NCBI GenBank assembly: GCA_038238115.1
Contig: JBBRYB010000005.1
Span: 62,001 to 126,000 of the forward strand
DNA: 64,000 nucleotides
Direction: 5' to 3'
Origin: JBBRYB01 sp038238115
GTDB taxonomy: Bacteria > Actinomycetota > Actinomycetes > Propionibacteriales > Nocardioidaceae
The notes beneath the pieces are model-generated. The model worked only from the letters and a program-made list of their open reading frames with translations. It had not been told where the DNA came from and searched no databases. Below, piece after piece: positions 7,759 through 15,610 of this stretch (position 1 is the stretch's first letter; every line of letters begins with the position of its first letter). The position numbers and the translations under genes are program-made.

Positions 7759-10423
7759 GATCCGCAGACGCTTCCTGGCGCACTTCAGCCAGCGCGATCA
7801 CACTGTCGTCCCCAGCGCGCCGCTGCTGCTCGACGACCCCAACCTGCTTTTCGTGAACGCGGGAATGGTGCCGTTCGTGCCGTACTTCCTCGGACAGGAG
7901 ACGGCGCCGCACAAACGTGCGGTCAGCGTGCAGAAGTGCATTCGCACGCTGGACATCGAGGAGGTCGGAAAGACCGACCGGCATGGCACGTTCTTCCAGA
8001 TGAACGGCAACTTCTCCTTCGGCGACTACTTCAAGGAAGGCGCCATCGAGTTCGCCTGGGACCTGGTCACAAAGTCCCAGGCAGACGGCGGCTACGGGAT
8101 CCCGGAGTCGACCCTGCACGTGTCGGTGTATCTCGACGACGACGAGTCCGTGGCGATCTGGAAGCGGGTGGCCGGCCTCGACGACAGCCGCATCCACCGC
8201 CTCGGCAAGAAGGACAACTACTGGCACATGGGCGTCCCGGGCCCGGGCGGTCCGGACTCCGAGCTGTTCGTCGATCGAGGCGCCGAGTACGGACCCGACG
8301 GCTTCGATCCGGACAAGGCCGGCGACCGGTACATCGAGTTCTGGAACCTGGTGTTCATGCAGGTCCGGCTCAGTGCGGTGCGCGGAAAGGACGACTTCGA
8401 CATCGCCGAAGACCTGCCCCGCAAGAACATCGACACCGGCATGGGGCTGGAGCGGATGGCGATGCTGCTTCAGGGCAAGGGCAGCATCTACGAGATCGAC
8501 GAGGTCGTCCCCGTGCTGGACAAGGCCGCGGAGCTCGCCGGCAAGACGTACGGCGTCAACCACGCCGACGACGTACGCCTGCGTGTGGTCGCCGACCATG
8601 TCCGCAGCGGCCTCATGCTGATCGGGGACGGGGTCACGCCGGGCAACGAGGAGCGTGGCTACGTGCTGCGCCGGATCCTGCGCCGGGCCGTCCGTTCCAT
8701 GCGGCTGCTCGGCGTCGAGGACCCGGTGCTGCCGGAGCTGCTGCCGGCCTCACTGGCGAAGATGCGGCTTTCCTACCCCGAGCTCGAGGGCGAGTGGGAA
8801 CGCATCTCGACGCTCGCGTACGCCGAGGAGGACACGTTCCGGCAGACGCTCAAGTCCGGGACGGCCCTGTTCGACGTTGCCGCCACGGAGACCAAGCAGC
8901 AGGGCCGTGTGGAGCTGACGGGCGCGCGCGCGTTCCAGCTGCACGACACGTTCGGCTTCCCCATCGACCTGACGCTGGAGATGGCCGCCGAACGGGGCCT
9001 GTCCGTGGACGAGGTCGGCTTCCGGCAGCTGATGGCCGAGCAGCGTGATAGGGCCAAGGCCGACGCCAGGGCCAAGAAGGGGCAGCACGCTGACGTCCGT
9101 GCCTACCGTGAGGTGGCCGACGCGATGGGAAGTGCGGTCGTCTTCACCGGCTACGACGAGGTCGTCACAGAGGCGACCGTGACCGGCCTGATCAGCGAGG
9201 CGGGTGCGGTCCCGCAGGTCGGCGAGGGTACGACGTTCGAGCTGGTACTCGACCGCACGCCGTTCTATGCCGAAGGTGGCGGCCAGCTCGCCGACCACGG
9301 CGTTGTCGAGCTCTCCAACGGCGCCGTGATCGAGGTCAGCGACGTACAGACGCCGACACCTGGGGTGATCGTGCACCGGGCGCGGCTGCTGTCGGGTGAA
9401 GTGAGGACAGGTGTCGGCGGGCAGGCACTGGTCGACATCGAGCGGCGCAAGTCGATCAGCCGGGCGCACACCGCCACCCACATGGTGCACAAGGCGTTTC
9501 GGGAGGCGCTCGGCGAGACGGCGACGCAGGCGGGCAGCGAGAACGCGCCAGGCCGGTTCCGCTTCGACTTCTCCGCCGCCGGCGCCGTGCCGGGGTCGGT
9601 CATGCGTGATGTCGAGGCGCGGGTCAACGACCTCGTGCTCGCCGACCTGGGCGTCGAGGCGGAGCTGATGACCCAGTTGGAGGCCCGCCAGTCGGGGGCG
9701 GTTGCGTTGTTCGGGGAGAAGTACGGCGACAGCGTACGTGTCATCTCCGTGGGCGACTGGGCACGTGAGCTCTGTGGCGGCACCCACGCCGGCCGTTCTG
9801 GACAGCTCGGAGTGATCAAGCTGCTGGGAGAGTCGTCCATCGGGTCGGGTGTGCGTCGGGTCGAGGCGCTCGTCGGCGCCGATGCCTACCGGTTCCTCGC
9901 CCGCGAGCACGTGCTGGTCGCCCAGCTGAGCGAGGCGCTGAAGGTTCGCCCCGAGGAGCTCCCCGAACGGGTCAACGACATCGTCGACCGGCTGCGGACC
10001 GCGGAGAAGGAGATCGAACGGGTGCGGATGCAGTCCTTGCTCGCTCGCGCCGGGGAGCTGGCCGAGGCTTCTCGCGACGTCCACGGCGTGCAGTACGTCG
10101 GACACGTCGCCGCCGGAGCTACAGGAGGCGACGCGCGCAGGCTCGCCCTCGACATCCGCAGCCGGATGGGCTCCGACAAGCCGGCCGTGGTCGCAGTCAT
10201 CGGTGCCACCGACGGCAAGCCCAACGTGGTCGTCGCTCTCAACGACATGGCGCGCTCCCGGGGGCTCAGCGCTGGTTCGCTCGTCAAGATCGCGGCGAAT
10301 GCGCTCGGCGGCAGCGGCGGCGGCAAGGATGACGTGGCGCAGGGCGGCGGGACCGACGCCGCCCAGGCGCCGGCCGCCGTACACGCGGTCGAAGGCGCCG
10401 TCGCGCAGGTGGCGAGCGGCTGA
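7745..10423 (+). CDS. alaS: Alanyl-tRNA synthetase
   Basis: Complete 892-residue class II synthetase that charges tRNA-Ala. The N-terminus AEIRRRFLAHFSQRDHTVVP, motif 3 region GMGLERMAMLL, the editing-domain zinc residues HTATH and CGGTH (with VSVGDWAREL just before), and the C-terminal glycine-rich DHHA1 end LGGSGGGKDD are all present. ATG 7745 is preceded by AGGAAAGGAA and fits the conserved N-terminus; the frame extends further upstream only through the previous gene. Next come ruvX and mltG, the conserved actinobacterial order. Confidence 0.97.
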   Translation: MDTAEIRRRFLAHFSQRDHTVVPSAPLLLDDPNLLFVNAGMVPFVPYFLGQETAPHKRAVSVQKCIRTLDIEEVGKTDRHGTFFQMNGNFSFGDYFKEGAIEFAWDLVTKSQADGGYGIPESTLHVSVYLDDDESVAIWKRVAGLDDSRIHRLGKKDNYWHMGVPGPGGPDSELFVDRGAEYGPDGFDPDKAGDRYIEFWNLVFMQVRLSAVRGKDDFDIAEDLPRKNIDTGMGLERMAMLLQGKGSIYEIDEVVPVLDKAAELAGKTYGVNHADDVRLRVVADHVRSGLMLIGDGVTPGNEERGYVLRRILRRAVRSMRLLGVEDPVLPELLPASLAKMRLSYPELEGEWERISTLAYAEEDTFRQTLKSGTALFDVAATETKQQGRVELTGARAFQLHDTFGFPIDLTLEMAAERGLSVDEVGFRQLMAEQRDRAKADARAKKGQHADVRAYREVADAMGSAVVFTGYDEVVTEATVTGLISEAGAVPQVGEGTTFELVLDRTPFYAEGGGQLADHGVVELSNGAVIEVSDVQTPTPGVIVHRARLLSGEVRTGVGGQALVDIERRKSISRAHTATHMVHKAFREALGETATQAGSENAPGRFRFDFSAAGAVPGSVMRDVEARVNDLVLADLGVEAELMTQLEARQSGAVALFGEKYGDSVRVISVGDWARELCGGTHAGRSGQLGVIKLLGESSIGSGVRRVEALVGADAYRFLAREHVLVAQLSEALKVRPEELPERVNDIVDRLRTAEKEIERVRMQSLLARAGELAEASRDVHGVQYVGHVAAGATGGDARRLALDIRSRMGSDKPAVVAVIGATDGKPNVVVALNDMARSRGLSAGSLVKIAANALGGSGGGKDDVAQGGGTDAAQAPAAVHAVEGAVAQVASG

Positions 10424-10431
10424 TCGCGACG

Positions 10432-10929
10432 ATGGAGTGCGGAAGCGCCGAGACCGGCACCGGATGGCGCCACGGGGCGCGCATCGGCGTCGACGTCGGT
10501 GACGTGCGCATCGGTATCGCCCGATGTGATCCAAGCGGACTGATCGCGACGCCTGTGGAGACGGTGCGCCGAGGGCGCGGCGACATCGCCCGGATCCTTG
10601 ACCTCGCCGAGGAGTTCGGCGCCGTCGAGGCCGTCGTGGGGCTGCCCCGATCGCTGTCCGGGGGGCTGGGACCCGCAGCAGTCAAGGTACGCGCGTTCGC
10701 GGAGGCGCTGCAGGCAGCGTCGGCGCAGCGCCGCGAGCCGATGCCCGTCCGCCTCGTCGACGAGCGGCTGAGCACGGTCAGCGCCCAGCGGGTGCTGCGC
10801 GAGCGCGGCACGAGGGGACCCCGGCAGACAGCGGTGGTGGACCAGGCCGCAGCGGTCGTCATCCTGCAGCATGCCATCGACTCCGAGCGGTCGACGGGAC
10901 GACCTCCCGGCGAGGAAGTCGAACCCTGA
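10432..10929 (+). CDS. ruvX: Holliday junction resolvase-like protein RuvX/YqgF
   Basis: A 165-residue RNase H-fold protein. The first acidic site is in IGVDVGDVRIGIA, VVGLPRSLSG forms the second strand region, and the basic/acidic DERLSTV and VDQAAAVVIL motifs complete the family pattern. The YqgF family acts in 16S rRNA 5' processing and has been proposed as a crossover-junction nuclease. A single conserved residue deviates: Gly-Asp-Val replaces the commoner Gly-x-Lys in the first motif (VGDVRIG), a frequent actinobacterial variant. Stop overlaps the mltG ATG. Confidence 0.92.
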   Translation: MECGSAETGTGWRHGARIGVDVGDVRIGIARCDPSGLIATPVETVRRGRGDIARILDLAEEFGAVEAVVGLPRSLSGGLGPAAVKVRAFAEALQAASAQRREPMPVRLVDERLSTVSAQRVLRERGTRGPRQTAVVDQAAAVVILQHAIDSERSTGRPPGEEVEP

Positions 10930-12038
10930 TGAGCGAGTTGGGGCTCGGGACCGACCAACCGGCGAGACGATCCACGACCCGGCGAGGTCGCGGATGCATC
11001 CCCGCCCTTCTTGCCTTGGTGCTGATCGTCGCCCTCGGGATCTTCGCCTACGTCAAGGGCGTCGAGCTGATCAAGGACAAACTGTCGGGACCGGAGGACT
11101 ACTCGGGCACCGGTCACGGGTCGGTCGTGATCGAGGTGAGGGCCAACCAGACAGCGACCGACATCGCCGGGACGCTCTACCGAGCGGATGTGGTGAAGAG
11201 CGAGCAGGCCTTCATCGATGCGGCCAAGTCCAACCCGGAGTCGACCTCCATCCAGGTCGGCTACTACGCCCTGCACAAGCAGATGTCGGGGCGAAGTGCG
11301 CTCGGGCTGCTCCTCGATCCGGCGGCGCGCGTCTCGAACTCGTTGACGATCCCGGAGGGCAAGCGCGCCCAGGAAATCTTGGCGCTGGTCGCCGACAAGA
11401 CCGACTTCAGTGGGCGCGACGTGTCCACGGCGTTCGACCACACCTCTGGCTTGGGCCTGCCGTCGTACGCCGACGGGGATGCCGAGGGCTACCTGTTCCC
11501 GGCGACGTACGACGTCACGCCTCACCTGACGGCTGCAGCTCTGCTCACGACGATGGTCGACACGTTCAAGCAGCAGGCCGGCAAGCTCGGTCTCGAGGCG
11601 AAGGCCAGGCGGCTCGGAGTCAGCCCGCACGATGTCGTGGTCACCGCGAGCCTGGTGCAGGCCGAGGCCAGCCGGCAGCAGGACATGCCGAAGGTCGCCA
11701 GCGTCATCTACAACCGGCTCGACCAGCAGATGCCCCTGCAGCTCGACTCGACGCTGCACTATGCGGTGGAGAGCCGCGGCGAGATCAGTTCGGGCAAGCT
11801 GCTCGGCCTCGACTCCCCCTACAACACCTACAAGCGGAGGGGGCTGCCGCCCACCGCCATCGACTCGCCCGGTGCGCAGGCGTTGCAGGCCGCCCTCAAC
11901 CCGGCCGACACCAAGGACCTGTTCTTCGTTACCGTCAACCTGAAAACAGGCGAGACCAAGTTCGCCCAGACGTATGGCCAGCACCTGCAGAACGTCGCGG
12001 AGTACCGCCGGTACTGCACCACGTCGGACGCATGCTGA
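10929..12038 (+). CDS. mltG: Endolytic murein transglycosylase MltG
   Basis: A 369-residue membrane-anchored enzyme that cleaves nascent peptidoglycan glycan strands. After a basic N-terminus, one transmembrane helix lies at about residues 27-48. A LysM-like region follows, then EGYLFPATYDV, the catalytic Glu in ASLVQAEA, VASVIYNRL, and the SPYNTYKRRGLPPTAI motif, all diagnostic. ATG 10929 overlaps the ruvX TGA (TGATG). It sits between ruvX and aroE as in most actinobacteria. Confidence 0.95.
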   Translation: MSELGLGTDQPARRSTTRRGRGCIPALLALVLIVALGIFAYVKGVELIKDKLSGPEDYSGTGHGSVVIEVRANQTATDIAGTLYRADVVKSEQAFIDAAKSNPESTSIQVGYYALHKQMSGRSALGLLLDPAARVSNSLTIPEGKRAQEILALVADKTDFSGRDVSTAFDHTSGLGLPSYADGDAEGYLFPATYDVTPHLTAAALLTTMVDTFKQQAGKLGLEAKARRLGVSPHDVVVTASLVQAEASRQQDMPKVASVIYNRLDQQMPLQLDSTLHYAVESRGEISSGKLLGLDSPYNTYKRRGLPPTAIDSPGAQALQAALNPADTKDLFFVTVNLKTGETKFAQTYGQHLQNVAEYRRYCTTSDAC

Positions 12039-12057
12039 GCCGAGGGCGTGCCGTGGC

Positions 12058-12897
12058 ATGACGGGGGACAGTCAGCCGGGCCGCCGTTGCGGCGTGCTGG
12101 GCAGCCCGATCGCGCACTCCTTGTCGCCCGTGCTGCACCGGGCGGCCTACGCCGCGCTGGGACTGGACTGGCGCTACGACGCCATCGAGGTGACCGTCTC
12201 GCAGCTGGCTGCCTTTGTCGACCACCTCGACGAGAGCTGGCGAGGGCTGTCGCTGACGATGCCGCTCAAGCAGGCCGCGGTCGACTTGTGCGCGCGGACC
12301 GAGTGGACGGCCATGACTGTGGATGCCGTCAACACGATGGTGCGCGAACCCGACGGCGGTTGGTCCGGCTACAACACCGACATCGAAGGCTGCATCAACG
12401 CCTTGGTCACCGCGGGGGTCACGCAGGTGTCCTCGGCGGTGATCGTGGGCGCCGGCTCGACCGCACGCTCGGTCTTGGCGGCCCTCGTCGAGCTCGAGGC
12501 CGCCTCGGCGACCGTGGTCGTGCGCTCGGCGTCGCGGGCCGAACCCGTTACGACGTTGGCCGTCGACTATGGCATCGCTGTGGCGGTCCGCGAGCTCGAC
12601 GACCTCGCGACGATCGGCCCCGCCGATGTGGTCGTGTCGACCATCCCGGCGGCGGCCCAGGTGACCGTGGCCGATGTGCTCGCTGCCACAGCTCCGGTGG
12701 TCTTCGACGTTGTCTACCATCCCGCCCGGACACCGCTGTTGGCCGCCGCCGAACGCTTGGGGCGGCGCTGCATCCCGGGCTTCGAGCTGCTCGTGCAGCA
12801 GGCGGTGCGGCAGGTCGAGCTGATGACGGAGGTTCAGGCGGCCCCGGTCGAGGCGATGCGGGCTGCTGGCTTGTCGGCGCTGGCGTCGCCACCCTGA
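12058..12897 (+). CDS. aroE: Shikimate 5-dehydrogenase
   Basis: A 279-residue NADP-dependent enzyme reducing 3-dehydroshikimate to shikimate. SPIAHSLSPVLHRAAY binds substrate, LTMPLK supplies the catalytic lysine, YNTDIEG the catalytic aspartate, and GAGSTARS is the nucleotide-binding turn. ATG 12058 gives the expected short lead before the substrate motif. Together with aroC, aroK, aroB and aroQ downstream it covers most of the shikimate pathway; an unrelated flavoprotein and the prepilin peptidase interrupt the set. Confidence 0.94.
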   Translation: MTGDSQPGRRCGVLGSPIAHSLSPVLHRAAYAALGLDWRYDAIEVTVSQLAAFVDHLDESWRGLSLTMPLKQAAVDLCARTEWTAMTVDAVNTMVREPDGGWSGYNTDIEGCINALVTAGVTQVSSAVIVGAGSTARSVLAALVELEAASATVVVRSASRAEPVTTLAVDYGIAVAVRELDDLATIGPADVVVSTIPAAAQVTVADVLAATAPVVFDVVYHPARTPLLAAAERLGRRCIPGFELLVQQAVRQVELMTEVQAAPVEAMRAAGLSALASPP

Positions 12898-12942
12898 TTT
12901 TGCCGGGGCCGCCGGGGTCGGGGCGGGTGCATCATGGTTGGT

Positions 12943-14568
12943 ATGAGCGAGCCTCTCCCGTCGGCGTCGCCATCCCCCATCGTCTCGCGTCGTACCGTCT
13001 TGCAAGCGGCGGCGGTCGTGCCGATGGCGGGCGTGGTCGGGTGCTCGTCGTCGTCGTCGTCCTCGTCTGCTGCGGCCCGTTCGTCGTCCTCGTCTGCAGC
13101 GGCCCGTGCGTCGGCGGCTTCGTCAGCGTCTTCGACTGCGTCGGCACCTGCATCTGCGTCGGGCATTCTCCCGCCGGCGCCGCGCGGGGTCGCCGGCACC
13201 GCGGCCAAGCCGCCCCGGGCGGAGGACTGGCGAGCATTGGCCCGCTCGATCGACGGAGACGTCGTAGGCCGCCATGATCGCAACTTCGACGAGGTCAGCC
13301 ATTTGTTCAACCCACGCTTCGACAGAGTGCAGCCGCTGGCCGTGGTGGAGGCGACATCGGCGTCGGACGTCCGCGAGGCTGTCCGCTTTGCGCGCCGGTT
13401 CAACCTGCGCGCGCGACCCAAGGCGGGCGGCCATTCTTATGTCGGCGCCTCGACGGTCAGCAACGGCCTCGTCATCGATGTGGGGCGCCTGCATGGCGTC
13501 CACGTCGACGTCGGGAACGCCTCGGTGAGCCTGGGCGCCGGCGCCCAGCTCTACCACGCGCACGCGCTGCTTGCCCGGCACGGACGCACGCTCCCCACCG
13601 GCACCTGCCCCACAGTCGGGGCCGCCGGGCTCACCCTGGGCGGCGGGCTCGGCGTCGCAAGTCGCCAGTTCGGGCTGACATGCGACCAGCTCAGCGGACT
13701 GACCATGGTCACCGCCGACGGGCGCATCCAGCCCGTCGACGCCCATCACAACCGGGACCTGTTCTGGGCCTGCCGGGGCGGTGGCGGGGGCAACTTCGGC
13801 GTCCTCACAGCGATGCGTTTCTATACGCAGGTGGCGCGGCGGATCGGGTTCTTCCTACTGTCCTTCCCCTGGTCCAAGGCGCCGGTCGTCATCCGCGGGT
13901 GGGCCAAGCGGCTGCATACGATGAAGCGCTCAGCCTGGGCCAACCTGCACCTCGAGGCGTCGGCCGACGGCTCGACGCAGATCCGGATCGTCGGGGTATG
14001 CCGTGCCGGCGACGAGGGCGCGGAGGCGGCGGCGATGGAGGTTGCAGCGGGGATATCGGCCACGAGCGTCTCCACGTTCGAGAAGTCGTTCATGGACGGG
14101 GTGTCCTTCCTCGGCGGCGGCAGCACCTCGGCCCGGCAGGTCTTCGCGGCCGGAAGCGACGTCATCGAGGCGATGTCACGCGACCTGTCGCGGACGCTGC
14201 CCAAGATCGTGGCGCACCGTGCCGCGAGCGGACATGCAGCGGCCGCCATCCTGGATCCGCTCACCGGCGCGGTCCGTGACCGCGCTCCAGGCGCCACCGC
14301 CTTCCCGTGGCGGCGGCACCTCTGTGACATCCAGTGGTACGTCGCCCTGCCCCGCGACGCCCACCACCAGGCCGTGCAGGCGGCATACCAGTGGGTGGGC
14401 TCGGCGCACCACGCGATCCGACCCCACTCGGTGGGCGGCTACGTGAACTACCTCGAGCCGGGTCGCTCCGTGGCGAGCTACTACGGCAGGAACTACGCGA
14501 GGCTCAAGCAAGTCAAGCGCGAGGTCGACCCGACCGGCTTCTTCTCCTCTCCCTACACCCTCCGCTGA
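12943..14568 (+). CDS. Secreted FAD-linked oxidoreductase (berberine-bridge type), Tat lipoprotein
   Basis: A 541-residue flavoprotein. SRRTVLQAAAVVP resembles a Tat signal and is followed by a lipobox-like VVGC, then about 40 residues of almost only Ser, Ala and Arg, a linker from the presumed lipid anchor. The FAD domain has KAGGHSYVG, whose His is the covalent attachment site in this family, and GTCPTVGAAGLTLGGG, where the Cys sits at the second attachment site of bicovalent members such as gluco-oligosaccharide oxidases. It ends with the BBE pattern (YYGRNYARLKQVKREVDP then FFSSP). The substrate is unknown; alcohols or sugars are typical. ATG 12934 is an alternative start. It splits the aro cluster and looks functionally unrelated to it. 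Confidence 0.88.
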   Translation: MSEPLPSASPSPIVSRRTVLQAAAVVPMAGVVGCSSSSSSSSAAARSSSSSAAARASAASSASSTASAPASASGILPPAPRGVAGTAAKPPRAEDWRALARSIDGDVVGRHDRNFDEVSHLFNPRFDRVQPLAVVEATSASDVREAVRFARRFNLRARPKAGGHSYVGASTVSNGLVIDVGRLHGVHVDVGNASVSLGAGAQLYHAHALLARHGRTLPTGTCPTVGAAGLTLGGGLGVASRQFGLTCDQLSGLTMVTADGRIQPVDAHHNRDLFWACRGGGGGNFGVLTAMRFYTQVARRIGFFLLSFPWSKAPVVIRGWAKRLHTMKRSAWANLHLEASADGSTQIRIVGVCRAGDEGAEAAAMEVAAGISATSVSTFEKSFMDGVSFLGGGSTSARQVFAAGSDVIEAMSRDLSRTLPKIVAHRAASGHAAAAILDPLTGAVRDRAPGATAFPWRRHLCDIQWYVALPRDAHHQAVQAAYQWVGSAHHAIRPHSVGGYVNYLEPGRSVASYYGRNYARLKQVKREVDPTGFFSSPYTLR

Positions 14569-14576
14569 CCCGCCAG

Positions 14577-14662
14577 CCCCCTCGCCGAGACGCCCGCAAA
14601 GGCCCGTGACACGCGGGTAGCCCCGGCGTGTCGCGGGCCTTTGCCGGCGTCTCGGCCGGGGG
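14577..14662 (+). terminator. Very long hairpin (31-bp stem) after the flavoprotein gene
   Basis: Arms 14584-14614 and 14626-14656 are complementary over 31 positions with one mismatch and one G-U pair; outer C5/G5 tracts (14577-14581, 14658-14662) extend it. The loop is 11 nt. Each arm is a copy, in opposite orientation, of the dispersed element also seen at 26952-27004 and 48424-48476. It is placed as a terminator for the flavoprotein gene, but its length is unusual. Confidence 0.8.
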
Positions 14663-14700
14663 AGTCGGGCGGATCGTGGATCTCGATACTGAGCGAGCGG

Positions 14701-14847
14701 AACCACTGGCGCTTCGGCCCGAACCACTGGCGCTTCGGCCCGAACAACTGGCGCTTCGGTCCGAACAATTGGCGCTTCGGACGGAATGGTTGGCGCTTCG
14801 GACGGAATGATTGGCGCTTCGACCGGAATGATTGGCGCGTCGGCGGG
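14701..14847 (+). repeat. Seven-copy 21-bp tandem repeat, non-coding
   Basis: Seven contiguous 21-bp units begin at 14701, 14722, 14743, 14764, 14785, 14806 and 14827; all but the last share the core TGGCGCTTCG, and unit 7 has TGGCGCGTCG. The first three also contain the palindrome TTCGGnCCGAA, which decays in later copies. Divergence rises left to right. Because 21 is a multiple of three, every frame is open and repetitive, but no ribosome-binding site or neighbour supports translation. It lies directly upstream of the leaderless prepilin peptidase promoter. Confidence 0.9.
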
Positions 14848-14862
14848 TGGGGTGGGATGGCT

Positions 14863-14868
14863 TAGGCT
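14863..14868 (+). promoter_or_regulatory. -10 box TAGGCT for leaderless prepilin peptidase
   Basis: TAGGCT lies 8 nt upstream of GTG 14877. The same hexamer at similar distance precedes aroQ and hisE, which supports the start codon chosen here. Confidence 0.5.
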
Positions 14869-14876
14869 CTCGGGTT

Positions 14877-15581
14877 GTGTCTGGGGATCTCCTGGCGGTC
14901 GTCACCGGCGCAGTCGTCACGTCCGCACTGGCGGGCGTCGGCCCGGCCCTTATCCGGCGGCTGCCCGAGCCTGCCCTGAAGGCTGACGCCGCCGACAAGA
15001 TCGCCTACGCCGACCTCGTGACGAGCCCCCGAGTCGGCCCGGCGCTGGCGCTGGCCGGCGCCGTCGTCGGGGCACTCGTGGGCTGGCGACTCGGCTTCGC
15101 GCCCGTCGCCGCGATCTGGGTCTACCTGGGCGCAGTCGGGGTGGTCCTGGCCTATGTCGACAGCCGCACCCGCCTGTTGCCGACGAGACTGATCGCGCCG
15201 TCGTACGCCGTCGTGGCCGTGCTGGTCGGCCTCGCCGCTCTGGCTGACGGTGACACTCAGCAGCTGCTTCGCGCCGTCCTCGGCTGGGCCGTGTTCGGAG
15301 GCTGCTACTTCGTGATGTGGTTCATCTACCCCCGCGGGCTCGGGTACGGCGACGTGCGCCTGTCCGGCCTGCTCGGAGTCGGGCTCGGCTGCGTGGGTTG
15401 GGGCGCCGTGGCAACCGGGCTCTACTCCGGGTTCCTGCTCGGCGGCGTGCTGGGTGGGCTGCTCGCGGTTCTCAAGGTGTTCGACCGCGGACACTTCCCG
15501 TTCGGGCCGTTCATGCTGGTGGGGGCGCTGGTCGGGCTGGTGTGGGGTGAGTCGCTGGGGAGCTGGTACACGTCCTTCTGA
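14877..15581 (+). CDS. Prepilin peptidase (A24 family, PilD-like)
   Basis: A 234-residue integral membrane aspartic protease with about seven hydrophobic segments. The two catalytic aspartates are in VDSRTRLLPTRL (usually D-x-R-x-x-x-I/L-P) and the GYGDVRLSGLLG motif (GxGD). There is no N-terminal cysteine-rich methylase domain, as in other short actinobacterial enzymes. It would process type IV/Tad pilins or competence pseudopilins, none of which are in this window. GTG 14877 follows a TAGGCT box; the frame extends upstream into the tandem repeat. The stop TGA touches an ATG at 15581, but aroC starts later. Confidence 0.88.
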   Translation: MSGDLLAVVTGAVVTSALAGVGPALIRRLPEPALKADAADKIAYADLVTSPRVGPALALAGAVVGALVGWRLGFAPVAAIWVYLGAVGVVLAYVDSRTRLLPTRLIAPSYAVVAVLVGLAALADGDTQQLLRAVLGWAVFGGCYFVMWFIYPRGLGYGDVRLSGLLGVGLGCVGWGAVATGLYSGFLLGGVLGGLLAVLKVFDRGHFPFGPFMLVGALVGLVWGESLGSWYTSF

Positions 15582-15597
15582 TGCTCAGGCGGCGTGA

Positions 15598-15603
15598 CAG
15601 ACT
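15598..15603 (+). promoter_or_regulatory. -10-like CAGACT upstream of aroC
   Basis: CAGACT, one base off TAnnnT, ends 7 nt before ATG 15611, the same spacing as other leaderless starts in the window. It supports the shorter aroC start. Confidence 0.3.
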
Positions 15604-15610
15604 CGGCCTC

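Noticed and set aside
14641..14865. Open frames encoding heptapeptide repeats such as NHWRFGP over the 21-bp array
   Set aside because: All three forward frames and the reverse are open simply because the period is 21; no ribosome-binding site, no homologous domain, and copies diverge without a clear synonymous bias.
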